DNA of 47,289 nucleotides, from positions 1 to 47,289 of the forward strand of contig CACFAY010000007.1 in NCBI GenBank assembly GCA_902564345.1. Direction: 5' to 3'. A program made the translations under genes and the position numbers. This document shows positions 7,701 through 16,064 of the stretch, in pieces. The first letter of the stretch is position 1. Each line of letters starts with the position of its first letter. Source of the DNA: an uncultured SAR324 cluster bacterium. GTDB lineage: Bacteria > SAR324 > NAC60-12. Under the pieces are notes generated by a model. That model was not told the DNA's origin, did no database searches, and saw nothing but the letters and a program-made list of their open reading frames with translations.

Positions 7701-8221
7701 TCTACTTTAATGCTATTATAATATTTATAAAGTTGTCTTTGATCCGGTTCATCCGTTTTAGATTCAAGTTTCTTAATTTCTTCCTGAGTATGGCTGAGTT
7801 TTTTACTTTTTCCATGAAGTGATTTTTTTGCAAATTTGTACTCTTTGTTAAGATCTTCATTAACCCTTTTCGACAGGATTGAAATATCTGAAAATGCAAA
7901 TTCAAAAGCTGACTGAATGATACTATCCAAAAGAATAGTATTTTTAAAAAGGATCTGAAATGAATTTTTCGTATGCAAACTTTCTTCTACTAGTTCCCTA
8001 TACTGCTCTTGATAATATTGCAAAACTACCTCAGCAAAAACATTTTCGCGCAAAGTAAGATGCTCATTCGTATGACTGGAACTGATTTTGTCCCTCTGCC
8101 ATGCTTCATCAAGTTGAGAAAGCATTTCATCTAGATAGACCTGTTGATTTTTATAATCCTCAGGCAAGAGAAACTGAGATAAAAAAGGGTAATTTTCGTT
8201 TGGAGAGAAGCTATGGTCCAT
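4763..8221 (-). CDS. glnD: GlnD-like [protein-PII] uridylyltransferase/uridylyl-removing enzyme, enlarged
   Basis: GlnD adds or removes UMP on PII proteins in response to glutamine and so couples nitrogen status to glutamine synthetase. In this 1152-residue protein the nucleotidyltransferase core is at about 210-235 (GGYGRCELSFASDKD, keeping G-G...S-D-x-D). The central GLR region is near 347-351 (KGGLRS) and the HD hydrolase motif at 667-671 (FHDLGK, followed by DHEVSG). The C-terminal part ends in ACT-like sequence (about 1065-1130, with STIGHQVIDTFY). The usual GlnD is about 850-950 residues. The extra length is a roughly 200-residue N-terminal extension with a coiled-coil-like stretch at 120-200, plus longer spacers. 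No amtB or glnB gene is nearby. The start is ATG at 8221 with no Shine-Dalgarno site. Confidence 0.82.
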   Translation of the reverse strand: MDHSFSPNENYPFLSQFLLPEDYKNQQVYLDEMLSQLDEAWQRDKISSSHTNEHLTLRENVFAEVVLQYYQEQYRELVEESLHTKNSFQILFKNTILLDSIIQSAFEFAFSDISILSKRVNEDLNKEYKFAKKSLHGKSKKLSHTQEEIKKLESKTDEPDQRQLYKYYNSIKVELSNAIDQLNERILKLEEQLPLIPKSELKRDFLLNNFVIFARGGYGRCELSFASDKDLGYCLDTQQLNAAEAEIYRQFIIHIEHLLRKSGIDTAHQYFELNEDLSRFKEPSTIHTIPSILESRVLLGSKNLANALKRRFFQILPYESFVLSQISAYEKCEIPELNQMNIKENKGGLRSIQIPLWLAAATFGVFPSQTAEMLSLLIQKRIISPKQGFKLCQALEFFYDLRNFSATAKKFHFDDEALGTGLSDEDLKLNFINDSTERLYLLKKERFQSIDDFDRYRLQMVDYIQYLSQAILQRLLDRTIVRTFSNFQVIVHLGKRLILEVNAIEGLPQVPLSLIFNDPCALLELFEYVSISDYDLSFDLKDEMSELIKVLTPEVIKSNRKKISSRFSTILLAPFASNALSIMFEICEPINDENLPNTLIGCFIPETNKMRFLLRNLSVHQRTVCMHTLKALDHVQKELYRLKYDYPELHQYLQEKHIIALKWGIFFHDLGKIDPHADHEVSGTSMAVQALEKIGYNDQELLTLVSLLIVHHSTLVQLSKTSAYFDQALQNFFEIADRNLINIILIYLCNISDFIAVNDTNIHSTRGLRSFFDETYRVFVEMRSSKVQDDSMDFINAYLDVKKNDLESDTRIYLLINRSLNENLESVLFKPLKKINAEEMQLLEKSEDGLKVLWRDLKLGSLDKLGTDQTTDKLIRTIRKSISKKTLQLLTEGYNPNINWFFAAFPNRFLHSSTPDMLAENLSIFNQLDRPAIVNVITNARGKLNGLLIYVHDQPKIHSRIAYTLMLKHINIESAKINQIQFSSGQVAFCYYLKVSVSEEDYVIFPRELENSIKINKPPPLNLNSQTFLYNTKLHLEYLDDDKKGYIIGELNNISTGDFPLWNNKSPEKTDFSRKDKNFLRIKITSEDAPMVYYKMVNAFDHVNVTIQQAVISTIGHQVIDTFYIIPSDQEKIVGSDFEESLKQGLMSPSEI

Positions 8222-8355
8222 TAATCAAATTAAGCGACAGTCTACATCTAAAAATTTTAAAGAGACATGCATCCAATTTAATTTAAAAGCAATTGTCTTT
8301 TCCTCATTTAATTTTTCTCTAATCTTTTGAACGCAGATCAATAATCAAAATTTTA

Positions 8356-9420
8356 TCAAAAAAGTTTTTTTTGCACTTGTTCCTGAACTTGAATCCCAAG
8401 ATGTTTATAGGCTTTTTCGGTAGCAATTCTTCCTCTTGAAGTACGCTGCAAAAAACCTTTAAGCAGCAAATATGGTTCATATACGTCTTCAATTGTATCT
8501 TTTTCTTCTGAAACTGCCGCAGAAAGAGTATTCAGCCCTACTGGACCACCTCCAAATTTTACAATAATTGCTTCCAGTATACGACAGTCCATCTGATCGA
8601 GTCCTTCCAAATCAATACTCATTTTTGACAAACTAGTCTCAACTAGAGCTTGAGTTATAATTCCAGAAGTTTCCATATCAGCAAAATCACGGCAACGTTT
8701 CAGCAAACGGTTTGCTATTCGGGGTGTCCCTCTTGCTCTTCTAGCCAATTCCAATGAAGCTTCCTCAACAATCTCAATCCCAAGTAAAGATGCGGCACGT
8801 AAAATAATGGATTTCAACTCTTCAGGTTCATAAAAATTTAGCCTGAATTGAATTCCAAAACGTTCTCTCAATGGTGAAGAAAGCAAACCTGCTCTTGTTG
8901 TTGCTCCAACCAAGGTAAAATGAGGTAAATCGATCTTCACTGTTCTTGCCCCTGGACCTTCTCCAATTATTATGTCAAGTGTAAAATCCTCCATTGCTCC
9001 ATAGAGAACTTCCTCTACAACCCTGTTCATTCTATGAATTTCATCAACAAACATAATTGTTCCTGAATCAAGGTTCGTGAGAATTGCAGCCAAATCCCCC
9101 TGCCTCTCAATGACTGGTCCAGAAGTAGATCGAAGTTCTACTCCCATTTCTCGAGCTAAAATATTTGCAAGAGTCGTTTTTCCAAGTCCAGGAGGTCCAC
9201 TTAATAGAACATGATCCAGAGCATGTCCTCGTTTTTTTGCAGCACCTATAAATACTTCGAGATTTTCCTTAATTTCTTTTTGTCCGATATAGTCTCTAAG
9301 ACGTTCCGGACGCAATGAATGATCATAATTTTCTCCCAACTGAGATTCTGGTGCTACCAATCGCTCTTCAGTATTTACAAGATCTTCTGAGGGTACTTTG
9401 TCCAGAGATGTTTCCTGCAT
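8356..9420 (-). CDS. ruvB: Holliday junction branch migration ATPase RuvB
   Basis: RuvB is the hexameric AAA+ motor that drives Holliday-junction branch migration with RuvA, before RuvC cuts. The 354-residue protein has Walker A GPPGLGKT at 75-82, Walker B FVDEIHR at 124-130, sensor 1 VGATTRAG at 171-178, and the arginine-finger region PLRERFG near 183-189. The C-terminal winged helix carries [16 protein letters not shown]. All catalytic residues are intact. ruvA and ruvC are not next to it. It lies seven bases upstream of the CDP-alcohol phosphotransferase-like start-to-stop boundary on the same strand only by proximity, since that gene is upstream in transcription. The start is ATG at 9420. 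Confidence 0.96.
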   Translation of the reverse strand: MQETSLDKVPSEDLVNTEERLVAPESQLGENYDHSLRPERLRDYIGQKEIKENLEVFIGAAKKRGHALDHVLLSGPPGLGKTTLANILAREMGVELRSTSGPVIERQGDLAAILTNLDSGTIMFVDEIHRMNRVVEEVLYGAMEDFTLDIIIGEGPGARTVKIDLPHFTLVGATTRAGLLSSPLRERFGIQFRLNFYEPEELKSIILRAASLLGIEIVEEASLELARRARGTPRIANRLLKRCRDFADMETSGIITQALVETSLSKMSIDLEGLDQMDCRILEAIIVKFGGGPVGLNTLSAAVSEEKDTIEDVYEPYLLLKGFLQRTSRGRIATEKAYKHLGIQVQEQVQKKLF

Positions 9421-9426
9421 TTCTTT

Positions 9427-10923
9427 TTATATTGATGAGGTAGGCGATTCCGGGTGCTCTCTAGAAGCAAGTTCTGGAGTTATTCGCCAAGTGTATAATG
9501 GAGACAAAACGTATAAGAGTAGGTATCCCAAAGCAACATGTCCAAAATATGGTGTAAATGCAAATCCAATGATCAAACTAATTGTAAAAATTAAAAATTT
9601 CCTGCTGCGGCTCATTAAGCGACCTATATGCATATATCTAATTGGAAAACATACCATCAGTATGGCAGCAAAAATCATAAGAAAAAAACAAAACTGTGCC
9701 CAGAAATTTATATCTAGAGAATTCATTTCAAGAGACTTACCAAGCATAATAAATGGTGCCGCAACTAACAAAGCTGCACCTGGTACCGGGATTCCCTTAA
9801 AAAAACCAGGAATACTGTTTTGATCAAAAATAAAGAATAAAAGTCTTGTTACGCCTAAAACAATATAAAGTATTGCAATCCATCCATACGGAAGACTCTG
9901 GATTGAACTATCATCAACCTGCTCCATCAACATATAAAAAATGACAGCTGGTGCTATACAGAAACTAACTGTATCTGAAACATCATCGAGGATTCCACCC
10001 AAAGTAATATTATATTTTTTGGGTTTTGCAGATGGAAGGGGAGTTGTGAGGCCAAGTTTTCTAGCAACAGATCCATCAATTTTATCAAAAAACCCTGCAC
10101 CAAGAAGAATCAAGTATGCTTCCTGAATTCGTCCGCGATAGGCAAACATAATTGCCAAAACTCCCATAAGAGCATTCATCACAGTAAATGCATTCGGAAA
10201 AACAGCTAGTATTCGTCGGCGTAATACTTTATCATCCAAACAAAGTTCGTCCAGACATGCAGTCCCATATTTTCGACAATAACCGGCTATAGAACCAAAA
10301 TTAATAATTAGAAACAAAATTTCAAGAAAGAACAGTTGTTGAATCGGAATTGCTCCCAACCAGCTCATCCATGAATAGAGTGAAGAATCTGGCCCTCCTG
10401 GAATATAAAATGCGTGAATGTATAGTATAACTCCTACAGGGGCTGCTACCATTGTACGCAGTCTTGTAACTTCCTTCATCTCCTCTTCTTCACCTTTCCT
10501 AAGAGAAAAATTTCGCATAAAATGTGCGAAGTTATCCCTTAGTAAAACTGTTACACAAAGTACGAATACAAAAACTACATGTAGCATTTCAAGTCGCAAA
10601 TTTGCACTTTCCGGCAAATACTGATAACGCCACATCATACCAACAGCAACCATAGGAAAAACAATAGAATATACGACTTTATCCATTATCCTATCTGCCA
10701 AATGAGATAATCTTGCCTGAGGCCTAAAGCGAGCAGCAAACCAGCCGTCAATAAGATCAAGAATCATTGCGACAATGAGAAAAATAACTCCACAAAAATA
10801 TACTAATGGATTCTGGTCAAGCATAACTCCAATAGCGCACATCATTCCAGCAAACACCAATGGAGGACGACCATATACCAGCAAGGCAGCTACATTTTTC
10901 GAAAGAAGTTTTGGGTGGGACAT
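9427..10923 (-). CDS. Tandem CDP-alcohol phosphatidyltransferase (two domains in one chain)
   Basis: This 498-residue polytopic membrane protein contains two CDP-alcohol phosphotransferase modules. The second (about 240-450) has the complete signature: D280, D283-G284, A287-R288, G309, D313 and D317, although the spacer between AR and G is about 20 residues instead of 8. Its DDVSDTVSFCIAPA resembles phosphatidylserine synthase (PssA). The first (about 15-210) has D56, D59-G60, D77 and D81, but the AR pair is shifted by one residue and Ser73 replaces the conserved Gly, so it may be degenerate or have another substrate. It would join a CDP-linked lipid to an alcohol such as serine. Psd, at 18.6 kb, would be the next step if the product is phosphatidylserine. 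The start is ATG at 10923; it ends seven bases before the ruvB start. Confidence 0.8.
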   Translation of the reverse strand: MSHPKLLSKNVAALLVYGRPPLVFAGMMCAIGVMLDQNPLVYFCGVIFLIVAMILDLIDGWFAARFRPQARLSHLADRIMDKVVYSIVFPMVAVGMMWRYQYLPESANLRLEMLHVVFVFVLCVTVLLRDNFAHFMRNFSLRKGEEEEMKEVTRLRTMVAAPVGVILYIHAFYIPGGPDSSLYSWMSWLGAIPIQQLFFLEILFLIINFGSIAGYCRKYGTACLDELCLDDKVLRRRILAVFPNAFTVMNALMGVLAIMFAYRGRIQEAYLILLGAGFFDKIDGSVARKLGLTTPLPSAKPKKYNITLGGILDDVSDTVSFCIAPAVIFYMLMEQVDDSSIQSLPYGWIAILYIVLGVTRLLFFIFDQNSIPGFFKGIPVPGAALLVAAPFIMLGKSLEMNSLDINFWAQFCFFLMIFAAILMVCFPIRYMHIGRLMSRSRKFLIFTISLIIGFAFTPYFGHVALGYLLLYVLSPLYTWRITPELASREHPESPTSSI

Positions 10924-10990
10924 ACTCAGATTAATAAAAAAATTCTTAGTTTTTTTTCATTATATTGTGTTTATAATTTCAGTGATTATT

Positions 10991-12046
10991 TTAATACTCA
11001 TCCAATCGATGTGCAACATTGAACACATAAAGCAAAAGTGCTGCCCTGATATATACGCCATTTCGCAATTGCCTCCAATACATTGCACGAGGGTCAGCAT
11101 CAACATTTGGAGAAATTTCATTCCTCCTTGGTAAAGGATGTAAAATAATAGATGAAGGTTTCATCTTTTTTACGTTTTCTGTAGTCAAACTAAATTGGGA
11201 ATAATCAATATTGTTTGATTCTCCTGTAAGATCATATTCATCCTGAATCCTCGTCATGTAAATACAATCCACTTTTGAAAGAACACTCTCAAGTTTATCA
11301 GTTTTATTAATCTTTACTCCTTGATTATGTAATATTTTTTCCAAATCTTCAGCAATCTGAAATGATGAAGGTGCCACAAAATCCATCTCAATATCCTTAT
11401 ATTGACTTAAAAGCATCACTGAAGATCGCACAGCACGTCCACGAAGCAAGTCTCCAACAAAAGCATATCTTTTTTTTCTTATACCATCTTTTTGTTGAAA
11501 GGAGCGGTGTATTGTGTATAAATCCAATAAAGCTTGAGTTGGATGCTGATCTTTTCCACTTCCCCCATTTAATATGGGGACACTTCGACCTGTATTGTCT
11601 AATAAATATGCCATATACTCACAAAATCCTGGTTTTGGATCACGCATAATAATAATATCAAAATAGCTACTGAAAACCCTTACCCCATCCTCCTGACTTT
11701 CACCTTTATACTCTGAAGATAATGAAGGGTCTCGTACCTCACCAGTGTCCATGCCGACCATTTGGCAGGCAGTCAGAAAAGAAAGGAATGTTCTAGTGGA
11801 TGGTTGGGTAAAGTAAAGCATTGCTTTTTTGTGGCCCAGTAATGATTTTAAAAATTCAATTCCATTAGTCTTTCGAGTCATTTCTTTAACACGGTCTGCA
11901 ATATCAAACAATTCCTCAAGAAGCTGTATTGAAAATTGATGAGACAACATCACATGTTTCAACCGCCCATCTACATGATAATGATTCATACGAATCACTT
12001 CTGACTGGGCGAAGTATTCTTCAAAGGATTTCAGTGAGTACTCCAT
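10991..12046 (-). CDS. pyrB: Aspartate carbamoyltransferase, catalytic chain
   Basis: PyrB condenses carbamoyl phosphate with aspartate in pyrimidine synthesis. Family landmarks are PSTRTFLSF (carbamoyl-phosphate loop), SSEYKGES (the loop bearing the active-site Lys), HPTQALLDLYTI, and LHPLPRRNEI near the C-terminus. The residue after STRT is Phe where most ATCases have Arg (STRTR-x-SF), a notable variant. The frame is open from a TTG at 12109 (372 aa), but the ATG at 12046 gives a more usual protein of 351 residues and is chosen here; neither start has a clear ribosome site. No pyrI regulatory chain or pyrC is next to it. It follows the rplL terminator on the same strand. Confidence 0.88.
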   Translation of the reverse strand: MEYSLKSFEEYFAQSEVIRMNHYHVDGRLKHVMLSHQFSIQLLEELFDIADRVKEMTRKTNGIEFLKSLLGHKKAMLYFTQPSTRTFLSFLTACQMVGMDTGEVRDPSLSSEYKGESQEDGVRVFSSYFDIIIMRDPKPGFCEYMAYLLDNTGRSVPILNGGSGKDQHPTQALLDLYTIHRSFQQKDGIRKKRYAFVGDLLRGRAVRSSVMLLSQYKDIEMDFVAPSSFQIAEDLEKILHNQGVKINKTDKLESVLSKVDCIYMTRIQDEYDLTGESNNIDYSQFSLTTENVKKMKPSSIILHPLPRRNEISPNVDADPRAMYWRQLRNGVYIRAALLLYVFNVAHRLDEY

Positions 12047-12212
12047 AAGAGACTTTTTAGGATTTAGAACTGAAGTTATGCCTTTACAGCCTAAAATTGC
12101 ACGCCGCAACAGTCCAGTGTGAAATTACACTAGACATAATTTAGCCATAAAATAACTATTATTTAATTATAGTTAAATTTAAAGGCTCCTATTAGGTGGG
12201 AAAAGAAAATGG

Positions 12213-12252
12213 TCTAAAAAGTAGGGATAGTGCCCCTATACAGAGGCACTAT
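12213..12252 (-). terminator. Intrinsic terminator of the ribosomal-protein operon
   Basis: Twelve bases past the rplL stop, ATAGTGCC pairs perfectly with GGCACTAT (12227-12234 with 12245-12252) around a ten-base loop. On the minus strand it is followed by CCCTACTTTTT. It separates rplL from pyrB. Confidence 0.85.
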
Positions 12253-12263
12253 GAAAAAAGTGA

Positions 12264-12650
12264 TTACTTTATTTCTACGCTTGCACCAGCTTCTTCAAGC
12301 TTTTTCTTTATTTCTTCAGCTTCTTCTTTGGAAACTCCTTCCTTAACTGCTTTAGGGGCAGATTCAACAGCTTCTTTTGCTTCTTTGAGCCCTAATCCTG
12401 TAATTCCTCGTACTTCTTTAATTACATTTATTTTTTTCTCACCAATACTTGTAAGAATCACATCAAATTCTGTTTTTTCTTCAGCTGGTGCCGCAGCATC
12501 AGCACTTCCTGGGCCAACAGGTGCTGCAACTGCTGCAGCTGCCGCGCTTACACCAAATTTTTCTTCCATTTCTTTGACCAGCTCCGACATTTCCAGTACA
12601 GACATGTTGGAGATGAATTCGATTACCTGATCTTTAGTAATATTTGCCAT
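12264..12650 (-). CDS. rplL: 50S ribosomal protein L7/L12
   Basis: L7/L12 forms the flexible ribosomal stalk that recruits translation factors. At 128 residues it has normal length. It has the N-terminal dimerisation helices, an Ala/Pro/Gly-rich hinge (about 35-57) and the C-terminal factor-binding domain ([52 protein letters not shown]). ATG at 12650 is preceded by a good GAGGA. It is the last gene of the operon: a terminator and pyrB follow instead of rpoB. Confidence 0.97.
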   Translation of the reverse strand: MANITKDQVIEFISNMSVLEMSELVKEMEEKFGVSAAAAAVAAPVGPGSADAAAPAEEKTEFDVILTSIGEKKINVIKEVRGITGLGLKEAKEAVESAPKAVKEGVSKEEAEEIKKKLEEAGASVEIK

Positions 12651-12717
12651 TTTTCCTCAAATATATGTTAATGTTTTCCTCCTTTGATAACATGCTAAGG
12701 AGGTTGTTTTTCACCAA

Positions 12718-13245
12718 TTAAGATTTACTATCCCGAATTGCTGCCAAAGTGCGAACGAACTTCGACGGGACTTCGTTAAGCGTTCGAACAAATTGAGTTG
12801 CTGAAGCCTGAAGCAAAAATAGTAACTTAACTATAAGTTCTTCTCTGGATGGTAATTTTGATAAAGCTTCTACTTGACTGGAATCTAGAATACTCGTTTT
12901 TCCATCACCAACAAGAATTCCAGCAAGTATTTTTAAATTCTCTAGTTTAGCTGCCTGCTCAGATAAAATTTTAGCCTGTTCTACAGGATCTCCATCACTA
13001 TAAACAATTGCACGTGTTTTAGTAAATTGATCTGCAAGTCCAGCAAACGGAGTATCATTTGATGCGATGCGTGCTAAAGAGTTTTTTAAAACTTTCATTT
13101 TGGATGATGAGGCATTCAGATCCTTACGAAGTTCCACAATTTGGTTTGCATCAATACCTCGATAATCAATCAGAATACCTGCAGTCATTTTATTAAAAAT
13201 TAAATTAAGCTCTTTTACCTGAGCTTCTTTTTGTATTCTATCCAA
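12718..13245 (-). CDS. rplJ: 50S ribosomal protein L10
   Basis: L10 anchors the L7/L12 dimers on 23S rRNA and represses its own mRNA. The 175-residue protein shows the L10 pattern: a lysine-rich N-terminal helix, ILIDYRGIDANQIVELRK, KVLKNSLARIA, and LKILAGILVGD. The C-terminal helix binds L7/L12. The start codon is TTG at 13245, supported by AAGGT five bases upstream and by the absence of any nearer ATG. The L10-leader RNA lies about 140 bases upstream. Confidence 0.95.
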   Translation of the reverse strand: MDRIQKEAQVKELNLIFNKMTAGILIDYRGIDANQIVELRKDLNASSSKMKVLKNSLARIASNDTPFAGLADQFTKTRAIVYSDGDPVEQAKILSEQAAKLENLKILAGILVGDGKTSILDSSQVEALSKLPSREELIVKLLFLLQASATQFVRTLNEVPSKFVRTLAAIRDSKS

Positions 13246-13381
13246 GTTACCTTTTAATTATTTTAAGATTAAAACAATCTAATATCCGTTCAAATAATTA
13301 GTCTCAAATTTTACGCACAAGCTAAAAGACAGATTTTAAAAAATTTTTCTTAGATTGCAAAAAAAAGTTAACAAAGTCTTC

Positions 13382-13480
13382 AAGACAGTTGATGGGATGC
13401 ATCATCAAAAATGTTGTATCCCCTAAAGGAAGAGTTGTCTCGGCAGGGATTGAATTATGCCGGATGGCCCCTACTGTCTT
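13382..13480 (-). ncRNA. Ribosomal protein L10 leader (autoregulatory mRNA element)
   Basis: On the minus strand the element is closed by AAGACAGT (plus 13473-13480) pairing with ACTGTCTT (plus 13382-13389), eight pairs. Inside it are GGGGCC, a CATAATTC loop stretch and CCTGCCGAGAC, matching the conserved L10-leader core (UUAAU/CUGCCGAG type). L10, or the L10-L12 complex, binds it to repress rplJ-rplL. Beyond it, towards rplJ, are a short GTCT/AGAC hairpin and a T8 run that may serve as an attenuator. Confidence 0.82.
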
Positions 13481-13511
13481 AGACTATAAAGTAAAAATAA
13501 TACCTTAACAG

Positions 13512-14201
13512 CTATGCTGTTAAAAGATCCACCTTAATTCCTGGCCCCATTGATGAGCTTACACAGAAATTCTTCAAATAAATACCCTTTGAAGAGGATG
13601 GTTTTAATCTATTTACCGTTTCAAGCAGAGCAATTACATTTTCACAAAGTTTTTCCGTGTCAAATGATATTTTTCCAACTGCTGCTTGAAGATTCCCCTG
13701 TTTGTCAGCTCTAAATTCAACTTGTCCAGCTTTAACATTCTTGATCGCTGACTCAACTTCAAAAGTTACCGTACCTGTTTTGGGATTGGGCATGAGTCCA
13801 CGAGGACCCAGAATTTTACCTATCTTACCTACAATTGCCATCATGTCTGGAGTTGCAATTACGCGATCAAATTCAAGCCAACCTCCTTGTATTTTTTTTG
13901 CATAATCCTCACCTCCTACATGGTCAGCGCCGGCTTCCTGAGCTGATATTGCTTTGTCACCTTTTGCAAAGACAAGTAAACGAATTTCTTTACCCAAACC
14001 ATTAGGCATTAAACATGTGCCTCGAATCATTTGATCTGCCTTGCGTGTATCAACTCCAAGGCGTAACGACACTTCTAGGCTCTCATCAAATTTTGTGGAT
14101 TTGACTTCTTTAAGCAAATTGATAGCCTCAGTCAAATCGTAAACCTTTTCATTTTCAATTTTTTCTTCAATTATCTTTGCTTTTCTGCTTTTTTTTCTCA
14201 T
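13512..14201 (-). CDS. rplA: 50S ribosomal protein L1
   Basis: L1 binds 23S rRNA at the mobile L1 stalk and controls tRNA exit from the E site. It has 229 residues, the usual length. Typical stretches are [42 protein letters not shown] and the C-terminal [11 protein letters not shown]. The ATG at 14201 overlaps the rplK stop by four bases (ATGA), so the two are probably translationally coupled. The L10 leader separates it from rplJ. Confidence 0.97.
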   Translation of the reverse strand: MRKKSRKAKIIEEKIENEKVYDLTEAINLLKEVKSTKFDESLEVSLRLGVDTRKADQMIRGTCLMPNGLGKEIRLLVFAKGDKAISAQEAGADHVGGEDYAKKIQGGWLEFDRVIATPDMMAIVGKIGKILGPRGLMPNPKTGTVTFEVESAIKNVKAGQVEFRADKQGNLQAAVGKISFDTEKLCENVIALLETVNRLKPSSSKGIYLKNFCVSSSMGPGIKVDLLTA

Positions 14202-14623
14202 GTTTCCTTTGTCAATACCCCCATACTCCTAGCTGTTCCAGAAACTGACTTTACAGCAGCATCTATATTGTAACAGTTCAGATCAGGCATCTTTTGTTTG
14301 GCAATTGCTTCAATTTGCTCTTTGGAGAGAGTACCCACTTTTTCAACATTTGGAGTAGATGATCCCTTATTCAGTTTTAGTGCCTGTTTAATAAGCACAG
14401 GTACAGGAGGAGTTTTTGTAATAAAGCTAAATGAACGATCTTCAAAGACTGTTATTACTACAGGAATAATAGTATCCTGCCCCTGAGTTTCTGCATTGAA
14501 GGCTTTGCAGAAATCCATTATGTTAACTCCATGTTGTCCCAATGCTGGTCCAATAGGAGGCGAAGGATTAGCTTTACCTCCTGGAATCTGTAACTTTATA
14601 TATGAAGAAATTTCCTTTGCCAT
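14198..14623 (-). CDS. rplK: 50S ribosomal protein L11
   Basis: L11 forms the GTPase-associated centre with 23S rRNA and is needed for RelA activation. The 141-residue protein carries the family signature [35 protein letters not shown], and the C-terminal rRNA-binding [19 protein letters not shown] with GTARSMGV. It starts at ATG 14623, ten bases after nusG, and overlaps rplA by four bases. Confidence 0.97.
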   Translation of the reverse strand: MAKEISSYIKLQIPGGKANPSPPIGPALGQHGVNIMDFCKAFNAETQGQDTIIPVVITVFEDRSFSFITKTPPVPVLIKQALKLNKGSSTPNVEKVGTLSKEQIEAIAKQKMPDLNCYNIDAAVKSVSGTARSMGVLTKET

Positions 14624-14633
14624 ATCAAATAGA

Positions 14634-15491
14634 TTATTCTACAACGTGTTTTACTTTATCAAACTCTACCTCGACCGGAGTAGGCCTCCCAAAAATACTT
14701 ACAAGAACCTTCAGTTTTCTGCGCTCCTGATTAATTTCATCAATTGTTCCACTGAAATTTCCAAATGATCCTTCTGTGATCGTTACCTTCTCTCCAATTG
14801 AGAATTCCTCCTCAGTCGCTTTTTGCTGAGATCCCTCACTGATTTGTTCACGAATTTTTTCAAGTTCTATATCATCAAGCGGAAGCGGATTCTTTTGTGT
14901 ACCACCAATAAAACCTGAGACACGATTAATTTCCATCAATAGGTGCCATAAATCAGGTGTCAGTTCCATTCGCACAAGAACATATCCTGGGAAGTATTTT
15001 TGATTTATTTTACGTTTCTGTCCATCTTTGGTTTTAACTATATCCTCTGAAGGAATAAAAATTTCTTCCACAAGATGTTCAATACCCTCTATTTTTAATT
15101 TCTCATTTATTGTTTTTTCAACTCTGCCCTCATAACCTGCATATGCTTGAAGGATGTACCATTTTGCTTTTGGATTTTGAGGCTTTTTAGGCGCTTCTAC
15201 TTCTTTTTCTTGGTTATTTGTAACAACGGGTTCTGTGCTTTGTTCAGTATCCTGTTCTAGTTGATCTTCTTCACTTTTGGCAATGGGTTCTTTATGATCT
15301 AACTCATTAATACCCTGCTGATTTTCAGGTTCACCATCTAATGAATTAATTTCATCTATATTTTCTGAATATTTTTCCGAACTATTTTGAGCAACAACTA
15401 CCTCCTGAATGTTTTCTTCTTGTTCCTCTAAAGAATCTTCTGTTGATTCCAATTTATCTTTTTGTTCTTCCATAAACAAGTTGGTTACCAT
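14634..15491 (-). CDS. nusG: Transcription elongation factor NusG with a long acidic N-terminal extension
   Basis: NusG binds RNA polymerase, aids processivity and couples to Rho or ribosomal S10. The canonical part begins at about residue 108 ([16 protein letters not shown]) with the NGN domain ([17 protein letters not shown]) and ends with the KOW domain ([20 protein letters not shown], then [13 protein letters not shown]). The first 107 residues are an acidic, Glu/Gln/Asn-rich, low-complexity stretch absent from the usual NusG of about 180 residues. The start is ATG at 15491; ATG at 15473 (residue 7) is an alternative. Placement between secE and rplK is the standard order. Confidence 0.95.
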   Translation of the reverse strand: MVTNLFMEEQKDKLESTEDSLEEQEENIQEVVVAQNSSEKYSENIDEINSLDGEPENQQGINELDHKEPIAKSEEDQLEQDTEQSTEPVVTNNQEKEVEAPKKPQNPKAKWYILQAYAGYEGRVEKTINEKLKIEGIEHLVEEIFIPSEDIVKTKDGQKRKINQKYFPGYVLVRMELTPDLWHLLMEINRVSGFIGGTQKNPLPLDDIELEKIREQISEGSQQKATEEEFSIGEKVTITEGSFGNFSGTIDEINQERRKLKVLVSIFGRPTPVEVEFDKVKHVVE

Positions 15492-15506
15492 TTTGTTGCC
15501 ATGTAG

Positions 15507-15695
15507 TTATCCAGCAATAACTCTTTGCATGATATCTGAAAGTCCTAAATCAGCAATGCCGAGGTAAAGAGCTACAGCAAGAGAGACACATACTACTACT
15601 GAAGTTGATTTAATAGTTGCCTCACGTGTGGGCCATTGAACACGCTTAAATTCTGCAATGACATCTTTAAAAAACTGTTTTAATCTTCTGAACAT
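15507..15695 (-). CDS. secE: Preprotein translocase subunit SecE
   Basis: SecE clamps the SecY channel in the inner membrane. This is the short, single-span form of 62 residues. It has an amphipathic helix (FFKDVIAEFKRVQWPTREAT), with the conserved W-P-T-R-E, then one membrane segment at about 31-50. The frame also permits TTG at 15701 (64 aa), but ATG at 15695 is preferred. It lies between tRNA-Trp and nusG. Confidence 0.95.
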   Translation of the reverse strand: MFRRLKQFFKDVIAEFKRVQWPTREATIKSTSVVVCVSLAVALYLGIADLGLSDIMQRVIAG

Positions 15696-15777
15696 ATTCA
15701 ATAATTTTCAGATTTAAATGGTTTTACTATATATTCTATTTTAGTTTATTTCGGAGCTTTTCATTCTTTTATTACTT

Positions 15778-15853
15778 TGGCAGGGCAGACAGGGGTCGAA
15801 CCTGCGACCTTCGGTTTTGGAGACCGATGCTCTACCAACTGAGCTACTGCCCT
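15778..15853 (-). tRNA. tRNA-Trp (CCA anticodon)
   Basis: The minus-strand cloverleaf has acceptor arms AGGGCAG and CTGCCCT, discriminator G and an encoded CCA end (plus 15778-15780). The anticodon loop CTCCAAA gives CCA, and GGTTCGAACCC forms the T arm. It precedes secE, a common bacterial order. Confidence 0.97.
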
Positions 15854-15882
15854 TCACGGACTTTCCATTTTCTATATAATGG

Positions 15883-16032
15883 TTATTTAGTTTCTTTATG
15901 TATTGTATGTTTACGAAGCCATTTGCAGTATTTTCGAACTTCCATGCGTTCAGTTTTCATTTTCTTGTTTCTTGAAGCTGTATAATTCCGATGACCACAT
16001 TCACTACATTCTAATTGAATCGTGTCTCTCAT
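15883..16032 (-). CDS. rpmG: 50S ribosomal protein L33
   Basis: A 49-residue protein with the L33 pattern: MRDTIQLECSECGHRNYTAS, KYC, then KHTIHKETK. L33 sits near the E site of the large subunit. The zinc-type form has two Cys pairs. Here Cys9 and Cys12 are kept, but the second pair reads C36-K-W-L39, so one of four ligands is lost and zinc binding is doubtful. The start is ATG at 16032 and the stop TAA at 15883-15885. It sits between tRNA-Thr and tRNA-Trp, as in many bacteria. Confidence 0.94.
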   Translation of the reverse strand: MRDTIQLECSECGHRNYTASRNKKMKTERMEVRKYCKWLRKHTIHKETK

Positions 16033-16064
16033 AAATTTATTAATTGCCTGCTAATTTTAATGCC

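Noticed and set aside
9398-9823. 141-codon plus-strand frame
   Set aside because: It overlaps the ends of ruvB and the CDP-alcohol phosphotransferase on the other strand, both strongly supported.
10991-12109. TTG start at 12109 for pyrB
   Set aside because: The extra 21 residues are not family-like and no ribosome site is present; the ATG at 12046 is preferred.
12196-12630. 144-codon plus-strand frame rich in Ser and Ala
   Set aside because: It is antisense to rplL; the opposite strand has all L7/L12 motifs and a ribosome site.
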